Below are positions 19,601-32,911 of a stretch of DNA of 48,475 nucleotides, in pieces (the stretch's first letter is position 1; every line of letters starts with the position of its first letter). This stretch comes from an uncultured bacterium (lineage in GTDB: Bacteria; Patescibacteriota; Gracilibacteria; Absconditabacterales; Absconditicoccaceae). The notes under the pieces are model-generated. The model did not search any database and was not told where the DNA came from. It was given only the letters and a program-made list of their open reading frames with translations. Made by a program: the position numbers and the translations under genes. The stretch is from assembly GCA_947168815.1 (NCBI GenBank), contig CAMVNG010000007.1, positions 1 to 48,475 on the forward strand, read 5' to 3'.

Positions 19601-22600
19601 TGAAACGAATAGAACAAATGAATTAAATGTAGTTGAAGAGAAAATAAGAACTTCTCAATGAATTATTGCGCAAAAAAATAGTATTATTACTGCTTATGAA
19701 AACAAAATTAATTATTATAATACGGAAATTGGAAGAAGAAGAGATTTATATAACCAGAACATTACTGCTGCAAATAGGACTATCTCAGATCAAAATGCAA
19801 TTATTGCGACGAATAGTTGAGTAATCGAAAGATATACTAATTTAAAAAATTCTATCACTGCTACATGAGCAGAGAAAGCAAGGTTAGAAAGAGAATATGA
19901 TGGCTATATTTCTGAAGCAATGAGTAAAATTAGTGCAGCTAGAAGCGAAATTAGTAGAGCAGAAAGTATTATCGAAGAAAATACAGCGCTCCTTGAATGA
20001 TTACCTGCTGAAGAAGAAAGACTAAATCAAGAAAAAGAGGATTTTATTTCTGCAAATGAAGAAAATTATAATACAGCAAAAACAGAAAAACAGGCTGAAG
20101 AAGTGAAATTGTCTGGCTATGAAGCAGAGAAAACTTCAATCAACAATAACTATAATAATCAGAGGGATACTATCATTTCGAACTATAACAGAAGGAAACA
20201 GGAAAAAGAGGCATATGAAGCACAAGTGAGAGCCAAAGAATCAGCCATTAGAGATGCCAATTCTGGTATAGATGAAGCTAATGCTGATATTGAAGAAGCA
20301 AATGCTACGATAACACAAGCTCAAAATGATATAAAAAAAGCAGAAGAAGAAATTGAATTAGCATCAGGAGCAAAAGCTAAATGGGAAGAAGTAAAATTAA
20401 AAATTGAAGACATTCTAACAACAGTTAATGATCTCAACATGGCAGATGAATGTACTGCTAATCATGGTGTTCTATGAAATATTCTATGAAAAGATGATGA
20501 AGAAATAAATTATTGAACAGAAAGTGATGATCCAGTTAAATGTGATATAGCTGAATGAGAGAACCCAAATTGATGATGAGATTGATGAGAAAGCTGAGAC
20601 GGAAGTACAACAATTAGTGCACTTCTTGATTCTATAGTTGAAGCTAAAAAATCGTTTCAAGAACATTTCAAATCAGATCCTAATAATCCTGAGGAACATA
20701 TTCCTTGAATGAATATGCTTACCGTCGATAGACCAATTGATTCTCCTAGATATGTAACATTTCAATGAGTATGAGAAAATGTTATAAAACTTATCTATCC
20801 AAATCTTTTTAAAGTTGAGGTTTATAAATCTACTTGAAGCAATATTTTATTGAAAGAAACAAATCCAAATCCAAGCAAAGATGAGATCTATCAAGCACTT
20901 AGATCATATTTTCAAAATAAAGTCTCTGAATATAACCAAATACTTAGTAATGAAAAGAATCATGCAAAATCAATGGATAAATACTATACATTCTTAAGAG
21001 ACAAAATGGATCCATTGGCTACTCCAACGTTAAATCAAAGCGTTCGTCCATATAAACCTTTTACTTATCAGGAAATGATAAAAGTAATTTGATGAGAAGA
21101 AATGCTTTATACTCTTTCTGAACTCCTCTACTATCAAAATGTTTCTAATAGAATGAGAGAGTATCTTGACGATATTGGAGATGATATAGATGAGACAAGA
21201 AGTACCTTTGATATTAATAAGAAAATTTGATATATTGTAAAAAATTATCTTACTGAGGAAAATGATAAATTCTACAAATGAGAATTGAATGCAGGAGATA
21301 AAAAGAGTTATGCTGGACTAATTATTCCTTGATATAGTACATGATGATATGAAGTTTGATATATCAACTCAAATGGTAATGATAATGTAACTCCATGATT
21401 TGATGACACAGAAAATAGGATTAAAGAAGCCTCAACAGGATGAGATGATTGAGATGGATGAGTTTCTGGGTCTCTTTTTGCAGAAGATCCATCTGATACT
21501 GAGGCTACTCAAGAGTTTAAAAAGGAATGTTGATTTGATATTAATCAAGCACTTCTTCTTTATAGTTTTGAAAGCTGAAAATTTGAATGGTTTGAATGAC
21601 TTACATGTTGGCTTAAACAAGTTGCTAAAAAACCATTAACTGTTGAAATCTATTTCCCAACAGCGCCTACTCTTTCTAGCATTACGGAACCTATTGAAGA
21701 AAGTCTAACTGACTTTAAAGATAATATGCAACAATTCTGAAATGAAATGGAAGAATTTTTAGCTCCAGCTTGATCAACAATCGAGACATATAAAAATATG
21801 CCTGTCACTAAGAATATGGATGAAAAGACAAAACAAGCCTTCAACTATACACAAGTTTCATGGAATGATAAAAAAGTTAGCGTTCTCGATTGATCTTGAA
21901 GTATTAATTTCCTTTCTCTTCAAGATGTTTGAAATATAACTGTAAAAATTCAAACAACTTGAGATAACTGTCTAATTGTGAAAGATACAAATACTTGTAA
22001 TTGAACAGAAGCAGTGAAAACATGAAATCCATATAAATCATGATTTTCAATCGATTACACTCTTGCCAAAGAGACAGTCTGAAATATTATAGCATCTGTT
22101 TCTATTTGTACCTCAGCTAGTAGTTGTTGAGTAAAAACAATGTCACTAAGTGTTGTGCCTTGACCAATAGATAAATTAACGGTAACTCCACAATGAGGTA
22201 ACAAAATTCTTGCTTGAGCATATACTCTTCTTTCTCTAAAAGCTACTGATGCTAAAGATAATGCAATTAATAGAACTTTAGAAAATTATATAATTAAAGT
22301 AGATAAATGAAAACTTATAAATTGAGGTGTTGAAGATACCAAACAAGAAGTAAATGATTTTCAAAATACAACACTCCTTTATAGAGCAGAACCTGGGACA
22401 GCATGAACTGTTGAATTCACAGTTGAAGACGAAAAATGAAATGTGCTTACTAGAGAATATGCAACTATATTAAATTGAGAATTAGCTCTTGAATATAATT
22501 GAACTAAAGTTTCTAGTATGAAATATACTATTTCTAATGAAAAATATTTTAATGATGATGGTTCAATAAATACAAAAAAAGTAATTCCTATTAAGGTTTC

Positions 22601-25600
22601 ACTCAAAAATGGATGATCTATAGTTCCAATTACGACAAATGCTGTACTTTGAAGTGAGAAATGACTTATTTCTCCTATGATACTCCAAAAGACAAAAAGA
22701 AATGATGGAACAGAAAAATTATCATTAAGACAAGCTAATTCGATTAATATTCTCTCATGAACATTAACAATATATGTTGTTCCTTGATATAAAGCATGAG
22801 ATGATAACCTTATTGTTTCTATTCCTTGAATGGCTGATAAAAAAATTGCTTTCAAACTTTTACCTTGAGAAATAAGAGATATTGGAATTACTCTTGAAAA
22901 AGACACTATTAATATATGAGAATCTATTAGTGGTACAATAAATCTTGTTGATGCACGAGGAAATAAAATTGATAAAGCAACGAATATTTCTGTCGATGTA
23001 ACAACAGAGAATATGATTGATCCTAATGGAAAGATGTGGAAAGCCGCAGTATCACCTACTCGTTATCCTCAAGTATATTCTTGAGAACAAAGTATCAGTT
23101 TAAAAACAACAGAGAACGATGCAGGTCTACAAAGACTAACTGTTAAAACAAAAAATAAGGACTGAGATGAAATCACTACCACAAAATCTTTTATGGTTAG
23201 AAAATTCTTCCTTGATTGAGCAATAGAATCATGACTTAATATTCTTTATCTAAACTTATTCTGAAGTGATTGGTGAAATCAGTGGTGATATGGTTCTGAT
23301 AATAAAAAATTCTCAGAGCACATTATTGAATCATCTAAAAAGACACTTGCTGTAACAACACAACTCGTTGATCCAAGTAAGATAAAAGAAACAAGTATTG
23401 TATTTTGAAAATCATGACATATTCTAAATAATGATAATTTATCGGTTACCGCTCACCTAAATAATGCGAAATTACAACTCGATATTGATAAGGTTGGTTC
23501 ATTTGAAATAAAAGATCCACTAAAAAATATTAAAGCAATTAAAAATGATGTTGGTAATGAATGGCTGCTTGAACTTGCACAATGAGAAGAAAAATCATTA
23601 CTACTCTATGATATCAGCGAAGATTTCATTTACAACAATGGTATTTTCTATACTCAAAGAGGTTTAGAATTTGCTAATATGAGAACATCTGTTAATTTTA
23701 ACCTTACAACAAATAATATTTGAAATTATCCTGTATGGGAAGCAACAAGTAATGGTCAAATTCTTGGTTTTGTATTAATTACAAATCTCGATTACTCAAC
23801 AATAACATGAGATGCTGAAAATATAGATTATGAACTTTGAGATTTATATGAAAATTGAGGAACAACAGATACAATTAAAGCACTTTATTCATCATTAAAT
23901 ACTCTTGCAGATAGTTATCAAGGATATACGTCAATACAAGACAGTGCAGATTTTAAAAATTATGTTGGATTTAGAGGAGACTTTAAAAACATTACTCTCT
24001 TTGCAGAATGAGAAAGTGTTTGAGAAGCAACGGTGCCTTATTGATCTGAATTCCTTATCAACATTTGAGATCCTTTATTAAAGAATAGAGATGAAGTTGC
24101 ATCTGTAAGGGGGCTTGGACAAGTAAAATTCTCTAATCCATGAAAGACTATTTCTAAAGTTATTGACATTGACTATAACAATGATTGATTAAGAGATTTT
24201 ATTATTATTTATAAAGATTGAAGTATTGTTCTTCAAAAACAATATGAAAACAAAAAATATCAGGATTTAGGAACTCTTATGGTAAGTGCCGAACAAATTA
24301 AAGAGGTTTATGTTTGAGATGTTGATTGAAATAAATATGAAGATATTATTGTCAGAAATACAAACAATCAACTTAGGGTTTACATAAATGATAATTGAGT
24401 GTTTGATGTTGATTGAAATATTGTCTGTCTCAACACAAATGTTCCTACATGAGAAATTAATGAACATCCAGAAGATCTTTCAGGAGTTCTTCAAATTTTT
24501 GTAGATGATATGGATAATGATTGAAGGACTGATATTGTTACTTTAGATAAAAGATGATATGTAAAAATCTTCTATGGTTACTGATCAAAAAATAGGCATA
24601 GCTATCTTAGTAAAGAAATATATAGTTGCGACGAAAATCGATATGAAAGGAATAAATGACAGACTAAAATTATTAAAAAACTCTGATTGAAACTCGATTC
24701 AAAGGGGGTCGCTGATAGCAGCATTCTTCGTTGGGATAACTTAAAATACCCTAGCGATGAAGACCTCGAAAAGACTGTAATCGATGGTAACATGGAAGCT
24801 GAATGAAGTGAAACTGAGCTTGAAAAATTAGGAATTTCAACCGATCCAAACTTCTTAAAACAACTCGAAGAATGATTTACAGCAAGCGATGATATGGATC
24901 AAAATGCAGTTAAAGCAAAAATGAGTACGATTATTGGGGATGTTGTTAACGTATCTTCAGAAATAGACACTACAGCTCAAGCACAAAAAGTAACTCAAGC
25001 TTGAACACTCTATATAAAAAATCCTTTTGTTGGAAAATATGTTTTCAAAGATACACTCAAAGAAGAAGAACAAGCCTTTATTACTATGTCTAACATTGAG
25101 AATTACAGAAAATTAACAAATACTAAAAAGATTAATAAACCAGAAAAAAAATATGTTGATGTAAATTGATGAGAACTTGAAGAATGAGATATTGTAGAAG
25201 TTACTGTTAGTTCAACAGCTCAAGCTTGATTTATTCCAACCTCATTCTTTGATCAAATTACTGGACCTTGGATGATTGATCGTGATCAAACAACAGGAGC
25301 TCCCAAAGATTTAAAATTTACAAGATGAACTTGAGATATTGTTGCAGGAGCTGAATGATATGATTACTGACTTATCAATATCAAACCAAGTGGAAACTGA
25401 TTTCAGGTCAAATATTCATTAACTTATCATATGGAAAAACCTCTTTATACAATTAGAGTAGAAAGGGAAGATCCATTAATATCTCTTCAATCAGTTAAAA
25501 ATATAGAAAAGGATGATATTAGTATTGTAAATTGGAATGGTCTAAAATATGACTCTAAACATCAAGATATTCTTATTAAAAATCCTTTCACAAATAAAAT

Positions 25601-28600
25601 TAAAATTAATGATGATTTAGATCCTGAAGAACAAGCGTATATTAATATCAATAATATTTGAACATATATTGATCGTCTCGATTCAAAGGAAATATATAGC
25701 ATCAATAAAAAATATATCGATATTAATGGTAACAGTCTTGAAAATGGGGATAAAATTGAGGTTACAGTAAAGGTTTCTATGCCAAAAAGCCATATTCATC
25801 TAAATACTTATTTTGAGAAATTAGAAGGTCCTTGGGTTGAAAAGTGAATTCCATCAAATGTTCAATTTACAAAATGAAAATGAGAGACTAGATCAGGAAT
25901 TTGATGATATAATTTTTATCTTACTAATTTTGAGGAAGAAAAAGTTTGAGAAGAAGAATACATAATCGAGTTCAAATATACTTTAACATATAAAGATGAA
26001 AATTGAACTCCAGATACAAAAAATCTTCCATACATCGTTTTACAACCAACAGATGGATGTGTTAAACAAGAAGAACTACTTAAAAATAGTATGTCTAATA
26101 AAAATAGATCTTATAAATCTGAAATTATTGATTTGCAAGAACTAGCGAAGACTTATGCAGAAGAGGTTCAAAAACCAAATGACGAAGCAAATGAGAATAT
26201 CAACAATCAAGTTAATAATGCTCTGAATTTATGAACAGATTCTCCTCTTCTAAACTTAGTACAAGAAACTTTTTGAACTAAAGATATCTTTGATCAAGCC
26301 TCATGGACAAAGATCATAGAAAACAATTGAATTGACTTCTGAAGCATAGACTTAGATATTACAGAGATGCTTGGTGTTGATGTTCAACAACTTCAAAGGA
26401 ATGTTCAAGATTTAGCAAACAAGTTATGTAACTGATTTACATTCTGAAAGAAAGGTAAAAAATCATGTGAAGGACTTCCTGTTCCATTCAATCAAGCATT
26501 TCTTGCACCTTGAAGTTACCATGTCATGTGATGTTTCCCTGTACCACCACTAACAGCTACTCTAGGTAAGTGACTTCCAATTTTCTTTTGGCCATGAAAT
26601 CTTGGTCCAATTCCTTTCGTTTGATTCCTTCCAATTCCTTATATGCCAACAGGACCTGGAGATAATTTTCTCCGATTAAAGTGAGCATGACCTTTTAGTT
26701 CTTTAATTAGAATATATGCCGCTCCTACACTTACGGCACAATTATGACTTGCCATTTGCGTTGGACCATATAATGCTTGAATTAATATGCCTTCACCTGT
26801 AGCAGATATTGCAGGAAACTGTATCGTTACTGCAATGGCACTTCCTTGTTGAAGTTGATGATCAGGAGATGGAGATGATGATTGAAATGACTGAAATTGA
26901 GCATGAGAAGATGACGTATACGAAAATTGGGTATCTGAATATTGAAAAACAAATACTTGTGTTCCATCAAATAATGAATCACCATTCCAAATGGTGGGTA
27001 ATAATTGAGCTCTCAATACCAGTGAAGGATCAAGTATTGGATGAAGTTCAACAACTTATCTCTGAGGTAATGTAAATATTCAGCAGGATACTTTTGATCT
27101 CTTTGGTGAAGAATATGAACGAATTGATCCAGCAAACGATAGTAGTATTTTTGAAAAATGAAAATGATCATGATTGGAAATTAATTGAGTAAGAATACAA
27201 TGAGTAAGTGATATGAAGAATAAATTACTATGAGGTCTTCAACAAGGTATTCAAAAGATTCTCGTTGACTGGTTAGATAGACAAGTACAATATTGGATTA
27301 ACAATCTCTTCAGATTTGAAATAGAATTCACCTTCCCTGATATTTCCTATCTTTCTGATGAAATAAAAAAGATATCAGCCGATAATGTTTCAGACATCAC
27401 GTCACCAGTAACAGACAAAAATGGGAAAGTCGAAGAAGCAAATAAATGAACAAATGATTGATCCGATCAAAAAACACAAAAAGCTGAGAAAATACAAAGT
27501 AGTAATAAAAAAGCCACACTTACCTGAGTTGTCGAAAGTGTAAAGAAATTTAACATCGTAAGTGATAAAATAAAAGAGCTTGACCTTGCTTGATGAGTAA
27601 ATCCGTTTAAGGAGCTTGAAGAACTCTTTAATCAAACAGATTTAATAAATATTACAACACAGAACATTCCTATTAGAGTTCCATGGATTTATAATGAAGA
27701 TATTGAAGCTTATAAGAACTATCTCTTAACACGGTATGATCAAAATTTGACCATCATTAAATGATGGGATGCTGCTATTGAAGCTGCTATAGCTGACTGT
27801 TCATCTAAAGAAGAAGATGATCAATGAAAAATAAGAAGTGCAGCACATTGTAAAGCATTACAAGATGCAAAAGCAAAGCTCATGAGACTTTCTTCTAAGT
27901 TTGATAAAACATGAGATCAGATTTTTGCTAACGTACAAACCTTAGAAGCGTATAAGAGATTTCCATTTCAGATTTATGAACGGCTTCATGTTGTCGATAA
28001 ATATCTTTGAGATGTCTCTGCTTTAATAACAAACTTCTTCTGATATATTAACTATTGGATGGACGTTAATGCAACAAGATTCACCCAATATGTTGATGCT
28101 ATTATCACAATTGTTGCTATTGTGAAAACATATCAAATCATGATAGATCTCTTTACAAGTCGGTGATCTAAATGCTGAAAATGTACGCAAGATACTTATG
28201 ATCAATACTCTTGTAAACTCAGCTTCCTTTGTATGATTAATATACCAACAATTGCAATTCCTGCTGTTAAGATACCGAGTCTTTATATTGACCTCTCGCA
28301 TCTTAATTTACAAATGAACATTACCCTTCCTCGTTTTACTTTTAAACCAGAAGGTATTGAACTTCCTAGATTACCAACACTTCCAGAACCACCACAATTA
28401 GGAATTAATTTTGATATTGACTTTGATATTCCTGATATTCCTCAACTACCACAGCCACCTGAGCTCCCAGAACTACCATCATTTATTCCTCAGGTCAAAA
28501 TGGAATTACCTGTTCTTCCTCCTGCTCCGGCAATTCCAGAAATTCCAAGCGAAATTACCGCAATTCTTAATCTTGCAAAAACTCTTTCTAAAATCTTCTG

Positions 28601-31358
28601 TATTATTAAATCTTGAATCGGTCTTGTTTCTGAAAGTGCCGTAAAAGCAAGAATTGAACAAATGACTCAAAGATCTTATGAAGTGCCTTGGGTTGATAAT
28701 CTTGACTTAACAGCATACTTTAAGCAAACTCCTCTTCAATGAGTAGACATACAAGTAGACAGTTTTGTAAATCTTCAATTCAATTTTGATGCTTTTTATG
28801 CTGTACTTAAAGGAATAGTTGATGAGATTAATGATTTAACGTATAATGTTTCTCAGGTTGCACAAAATGGAGTTAATTATGTAAATCAAACATCAGCAGA
28901 TTGGACACAAGAGATGAATGATGCAACAAATAAGAGTGTTAATTTTGATTTTAGTGTTTCTAAAGCTGAGACGCCATCTAAACTTAAAAAAGAACTCATT
29001 GACCTTCGTAATACTATGACTGATGCTGAAGATAAGAAGATGATTAATGAAGTTATTGCTTATACTTCAACAGATACAACAGTAAAGAAGAATAGCAAAG
29101 GTTTAAAGAAACTTGAAAAACAAGTAAATGAAATAATAGAATCTGAAAAAGAATCTCTTGAATCGTTATGAAAGAGGATAACTTCAGATTATGATGGATT
29201 CCTCGCTTCTTTAAATACACAGCAAAATGAAGAAGCTCCATTACAACTTTCATTCTCAACAAATCTTCTAGAAAAGAACGAAGCTGCGGAAAAAGCTATT
29301 ATGAAAAATGATGCAAAAGATATCCTTATTCGTACTGAAGAAAAAAATGTTGATGGATATATCAATGCATTAAATAATCATAGTCCAAGTGATCTCAATA
29401 TGACAGAAGAGACTTATAATAATTCATTAAAATATCTTGCTTCTATAAAAGGAACTATTGATAAATACTATAGCATCAAGAGGAATGAATATATTTGAGG
29501 AGAAAATCTCACTGATTCTATGTGAAATACTATTAATAAACCTCTCTATGCTCAAGCTGATAATACAATACCTAGTGCCACTGAAATGGCCACTGAAGAC
29601 TATAGCCAATATGTTAAAGGAGTCTTCATTAAGAGTTGAGATAATCTAATCAATGCCGTAAATTCAGAATACAACTATGAGAAGTTCCATAATTATTATG
29701 AAAAAGATTTAGACAAGGATGGTAAAACAGAACTTATCATGTGGGATGATAATAACTTATTTGTGAAATATTTCGACCGTCAAAAGAATGCTAGTTGAAA
29801 GTCATCAATAACTATTAAACCATCACTTAAAGATAAGAAAAAATATAGTTGATGAGGTCTATTCTGATCTGATGTAAAAATTTATGATGAAAATTCAGAA
29901 GTTAAGAACTTTAAACTTAAATGACAAACTTATGAATCTATTTCATTCTCTCGAGATAACGATCATTATGCGAATACTAGTTGATATCTCATGCGTCTTG
30001 TTGAACATGTAGAATGATTCCGAGAGAAAACAGTTGCAGCTAAGAATACTACTAAATATATCCTCTTGCTTCCTAACGAGATGGAATGAGAATTAAAGGG
30101 ATTACAACTTCAAGTTCAATGAAATACGATTCCACTTTCTAGTGATAAACTTTATGCTATCAAATATTATAATTCAGATGATGATAGCTTACAAGTTACA
30201 CTTTGAGAAGTTCCAAGGAAATGGGAATATGCTCAAATAACTACTGTAAAACTCAATAACCGTGTCTTCCAACAAAATGCTCCATGGTCAAATCAACTGG
30301 TATGAGGTAGACAGGTTGTTTGAGATTGAGCTGCTCCAAAAGCAACTGTAGAACTTCTTAGATCTAAAAAATGAGATGAAATCGTTAGCGAAGGTTTTGA
30401 TCTTGAGTGATTTGTATGAACTTACTATACGCTACAAATCACATGGAATGATTCAACAAAAGTACGTAATACAAAACTTGAAGTCTTTGATGAAAAAACA
30501 AATACTGGAAAAATTCTTAATGAAAAAGATTTTGATAGTTTTGTTTGAATTGTTCGTCTAGAGAACCTTTTCTTTACTTGAGCACAGACAAAACAATATA
30601 ATATTTATGCGGTTGATTCTCAAGGTAATGAGACAGAAGAAACAATAAACTTAGAAATTAATATTCCAGATATTACTATTTCAAATATTGAACGTTCTGA
30701 AGGATATAAAGAATGAATTAAGTGACCTGTATCAATCACTTCTGAACTTGAAACAGATATTGATGAATGAACTGTAAGTTTTGAGAGGAATAGGAATAGT
30801 GTTTCAGAACCTATATCTTCTACTTCTAATTGAGCACAAAAGCAAAATTATGATGTAACAACAAATCAAACTACTGTTGTCGGTCAATATTATGACCTAT
30901 GAGACGAAGTTGGGCTTTATTCTGAAGATAATAACCAGATAGCAACAATTGATGCAGCTAACGGGAAAATTGAACTAAAACCAGAATTCGCATCAATGAC
31001 AGAAACTCGTGTAGATTTCTCTCAATGATATCCAATTGTTAAAATTATGCAGGGATCTAAAGTTCTCTTTGAAATTCTTCTTCAACCACAAAGTTTAATT
31101 AGTAAACAAGTTGAAGAATGATATTCTGTCCTTCAACTTCAAGGTAATAATTATGGTCTCTTCAATTGATGAGAGGTAATTATGAAAAATAAAAGTCCTC
31201 TTCTTTATATTGCACCAGATTGAACGTTATTTACGCAATCTCCACTCCAATGAAATTATACTTATAATGCATGAGATGATACTGTAACATATGATGTTTA
31301 TGAAACACTAGGAGATAAGGTCGCAAGTATTACCTTTAAAGTAAAACCTCTTGAATAA
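16683..31358 (+). CDS. Giant secreted surface protein, about 4,891 aa
   Basis: One uninterrupted code-25 frame of 4,892 codons. A signal peptide occupies about residues 1-36. Residues about 870-1260 form a long coiled coil, flanked by Gly/Asp-rich linkers (about 1290 and 1585). Ig-like or invasin-like segments lie near 1825-1930 and 2060-2130. FG-GAP/VCBS-type repeats with DxDxDG calcium-loop patterns (DIDYNNDGLRDF, DVDGNKYEDI, DMDNDGRTDI) sit at about 2490-2640, with one more at about 4340 (DLDKDGKTEL). Two homologous units cover about 2778-2917 and 2965-3110. A hydrophobic Gly/Pro-rich segment occupies about 3270-3390 and a proline-rich segment (repeated LP-LP-PP) about 3850-3965. No LPxTG motif or C-terminal membrane anchor is seen. 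It is probably an adhesin or contact fibre; the family is not recognised as a whole. Confidence 0.88.
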
Positions 31359-31402
31359 GATAAAAATTATTATATACTGCTTTTATTTAACACGCAAAAC
31401 GT

Positions 31403-32362
31403 ATGAAAAGACTAGGTATTCGTATTGCTCTTTCATGACTCTTCTTCATTGGAAGTACATGTTTTGCTTATACCGATAATTGTGATCTTGTTAAAAATTA
31501 TGATGCTAATTGAGATTTGGCAGGTCACTTTGAAACAGCCTATAAATCTACTCAATGAACTGGACTACTAACTGAAGCTACATTAAAAAGAGCTATAGCA
31601 AATCTTAAACACTATTGTTGTTTTGATAAAAAAGATGCCTGTGAAAATACAGGAAATTTAAAAGAGGTAGTTAAAGATTGATATACAAGATCTCCTTATC
31701 TCTATGATCATCTTATTGATGTCATGCTTAGAAATTTAAGTCCTTATCCTTATGAAGGACTTTCTGGTGATGCCAAAGCTGTTGAATGGAATAATATCAT
31801 AAATGCCTATGCTACTCGTACTACATGAGCAGTACCAAATGAAGCTACCACACAGTATAATAAATATTGGAAAGATCAATCGAACTGGAGTAATGAATAT
31901 CCTGTTTATAGAATTTCTCTTTATAATTGAGTAAGTGATAGTGCTTATCAACATGTGATTGAATGAGCGTCTAAAAAATGAACTGAAGTCCAAACCACTA
32001 CTGAAGACGATTCAAAAAAATTTGAAAAATTTGATAAGTGGGATTTAACAACCAAGCATTTAAATGTTTGCCAAATAGCTACTAATTTTTCAACAAAACT
32101 TTGAAACTTTAATTCTGCAGACTTAACGATTGCTGAATCACGCTGTATCGATAGAGTTTATGATGTACTTCTTCGTTATATTTATGTGTACAGTCATTAT
32201 ATTGAAGTTCAGTCAAATCTTTTAGCATATCGTGCAGTTGATAATTATAATAATTATTTCAATACAAGGACACAGTCAATAAATACAACGATTACAAGAG
32301 CTAATACCTATCTTTTTTGAGTTATTAGAGCCGTTTGAAAAATAACATCTATTTGTAATTAA
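31403..32362 (+). CDS. Secreted Cys-containing protein, 319 aa
   Basis: Signal peptide at about residues 1-22 (hydrophobic core, then CFA-Y). The mature protein begins with DNCDLVKNYDANGDL and has paired Cys residues (KHYCCFDKKDAC) suggesting disulfides, then a Tyr/Asn/Ser-rich helical region. No family recognised. It starts 44 bases after the giant gene, on the same strand, with no terminator between them, so it is likely part of the same operon and may act with the giant protein at the surface. Confidence 0.8.
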
Positions 32363-32386
32363 TATTTTATTTGGGAATAAAACAAC

Positions 32387-32890
32387 ATGAAAAAAGGATT
32401 ATTTTGTTTAATTATGAGTATAGCTATTTTAGGTGCTAGTATATTTCCAACCTTTGCTACCAATAAAAATACACCAAACAATCTTCATATTATTCCTACC
32501 GCTGCTGGAGATGAACAACAAAGAGCTGAAGAGTGAGCAAAACAAGTTGGTGAGGTTGGAAAAAAGGCTTGAGAAGTAATTAATGAATACAATAAAAAAG
32601 CTGAAGAAATATCGAAAAAATGAGATTTATGAATGGCATTCCAAACATGAATTATGAATTGGGATACTCTGCTCAATTATGTTGTTTATCTTATGAGATT
32701 TCTCAATCAAATAGGTATTCTTATTGGAGCTGTTATGATTCTTTATGCAGGTTATCTTTATGCAACCAGTGTTTTCAAACTATGAGATGTAAATAAGGCA
32801 AAAAATGCGATAGCAAGTGCCATAAAAGGAGTACTTATTATTGTTTTCTCATATGCAATATGGAGAGCACTTTGAATGTTCTTCCTCTAA
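32387..32890 (+). CDS. VirB2/TrbC-like pilin or two-helix membrane protein
   Basis: 167 residues: signal peptide (about 1-24), a polar Lys/Glu helix (about 40-75), then two hydrophobic helices (about 100-128 and 141-165) separated by a short polar loop (KLGDVNKAKNA). This matches type IV secretion pilin (VirB2/TrbC-like) architecture common in candidate phyla radiation genomes. The second helix ends close to the C-terminus. It lies 24 bases after the previous gene and 21 before the CDF transporter, indicating one operon. No other T4SS component (VirB4, VirB6) is in the window, so a secretion role is unproven. Confidence 0.65.
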
Positions 32891-32911
32891 TATTTCCTAT
32901 CTTTTTGAATA

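Noticed and set aside
26639-27016. 125-aa minus-strand ORF
   Set aside because: Shadow of the giant gene; its apparent openness comes from TGA/TCA patterns of the Gly/Ser-rich frame opposite.
28411-28644. 77-aa Leu/Phe-rich plus-strand ORF
   Set aside because: Out-of-frame reading of the proline-rich rod of the giant protein.
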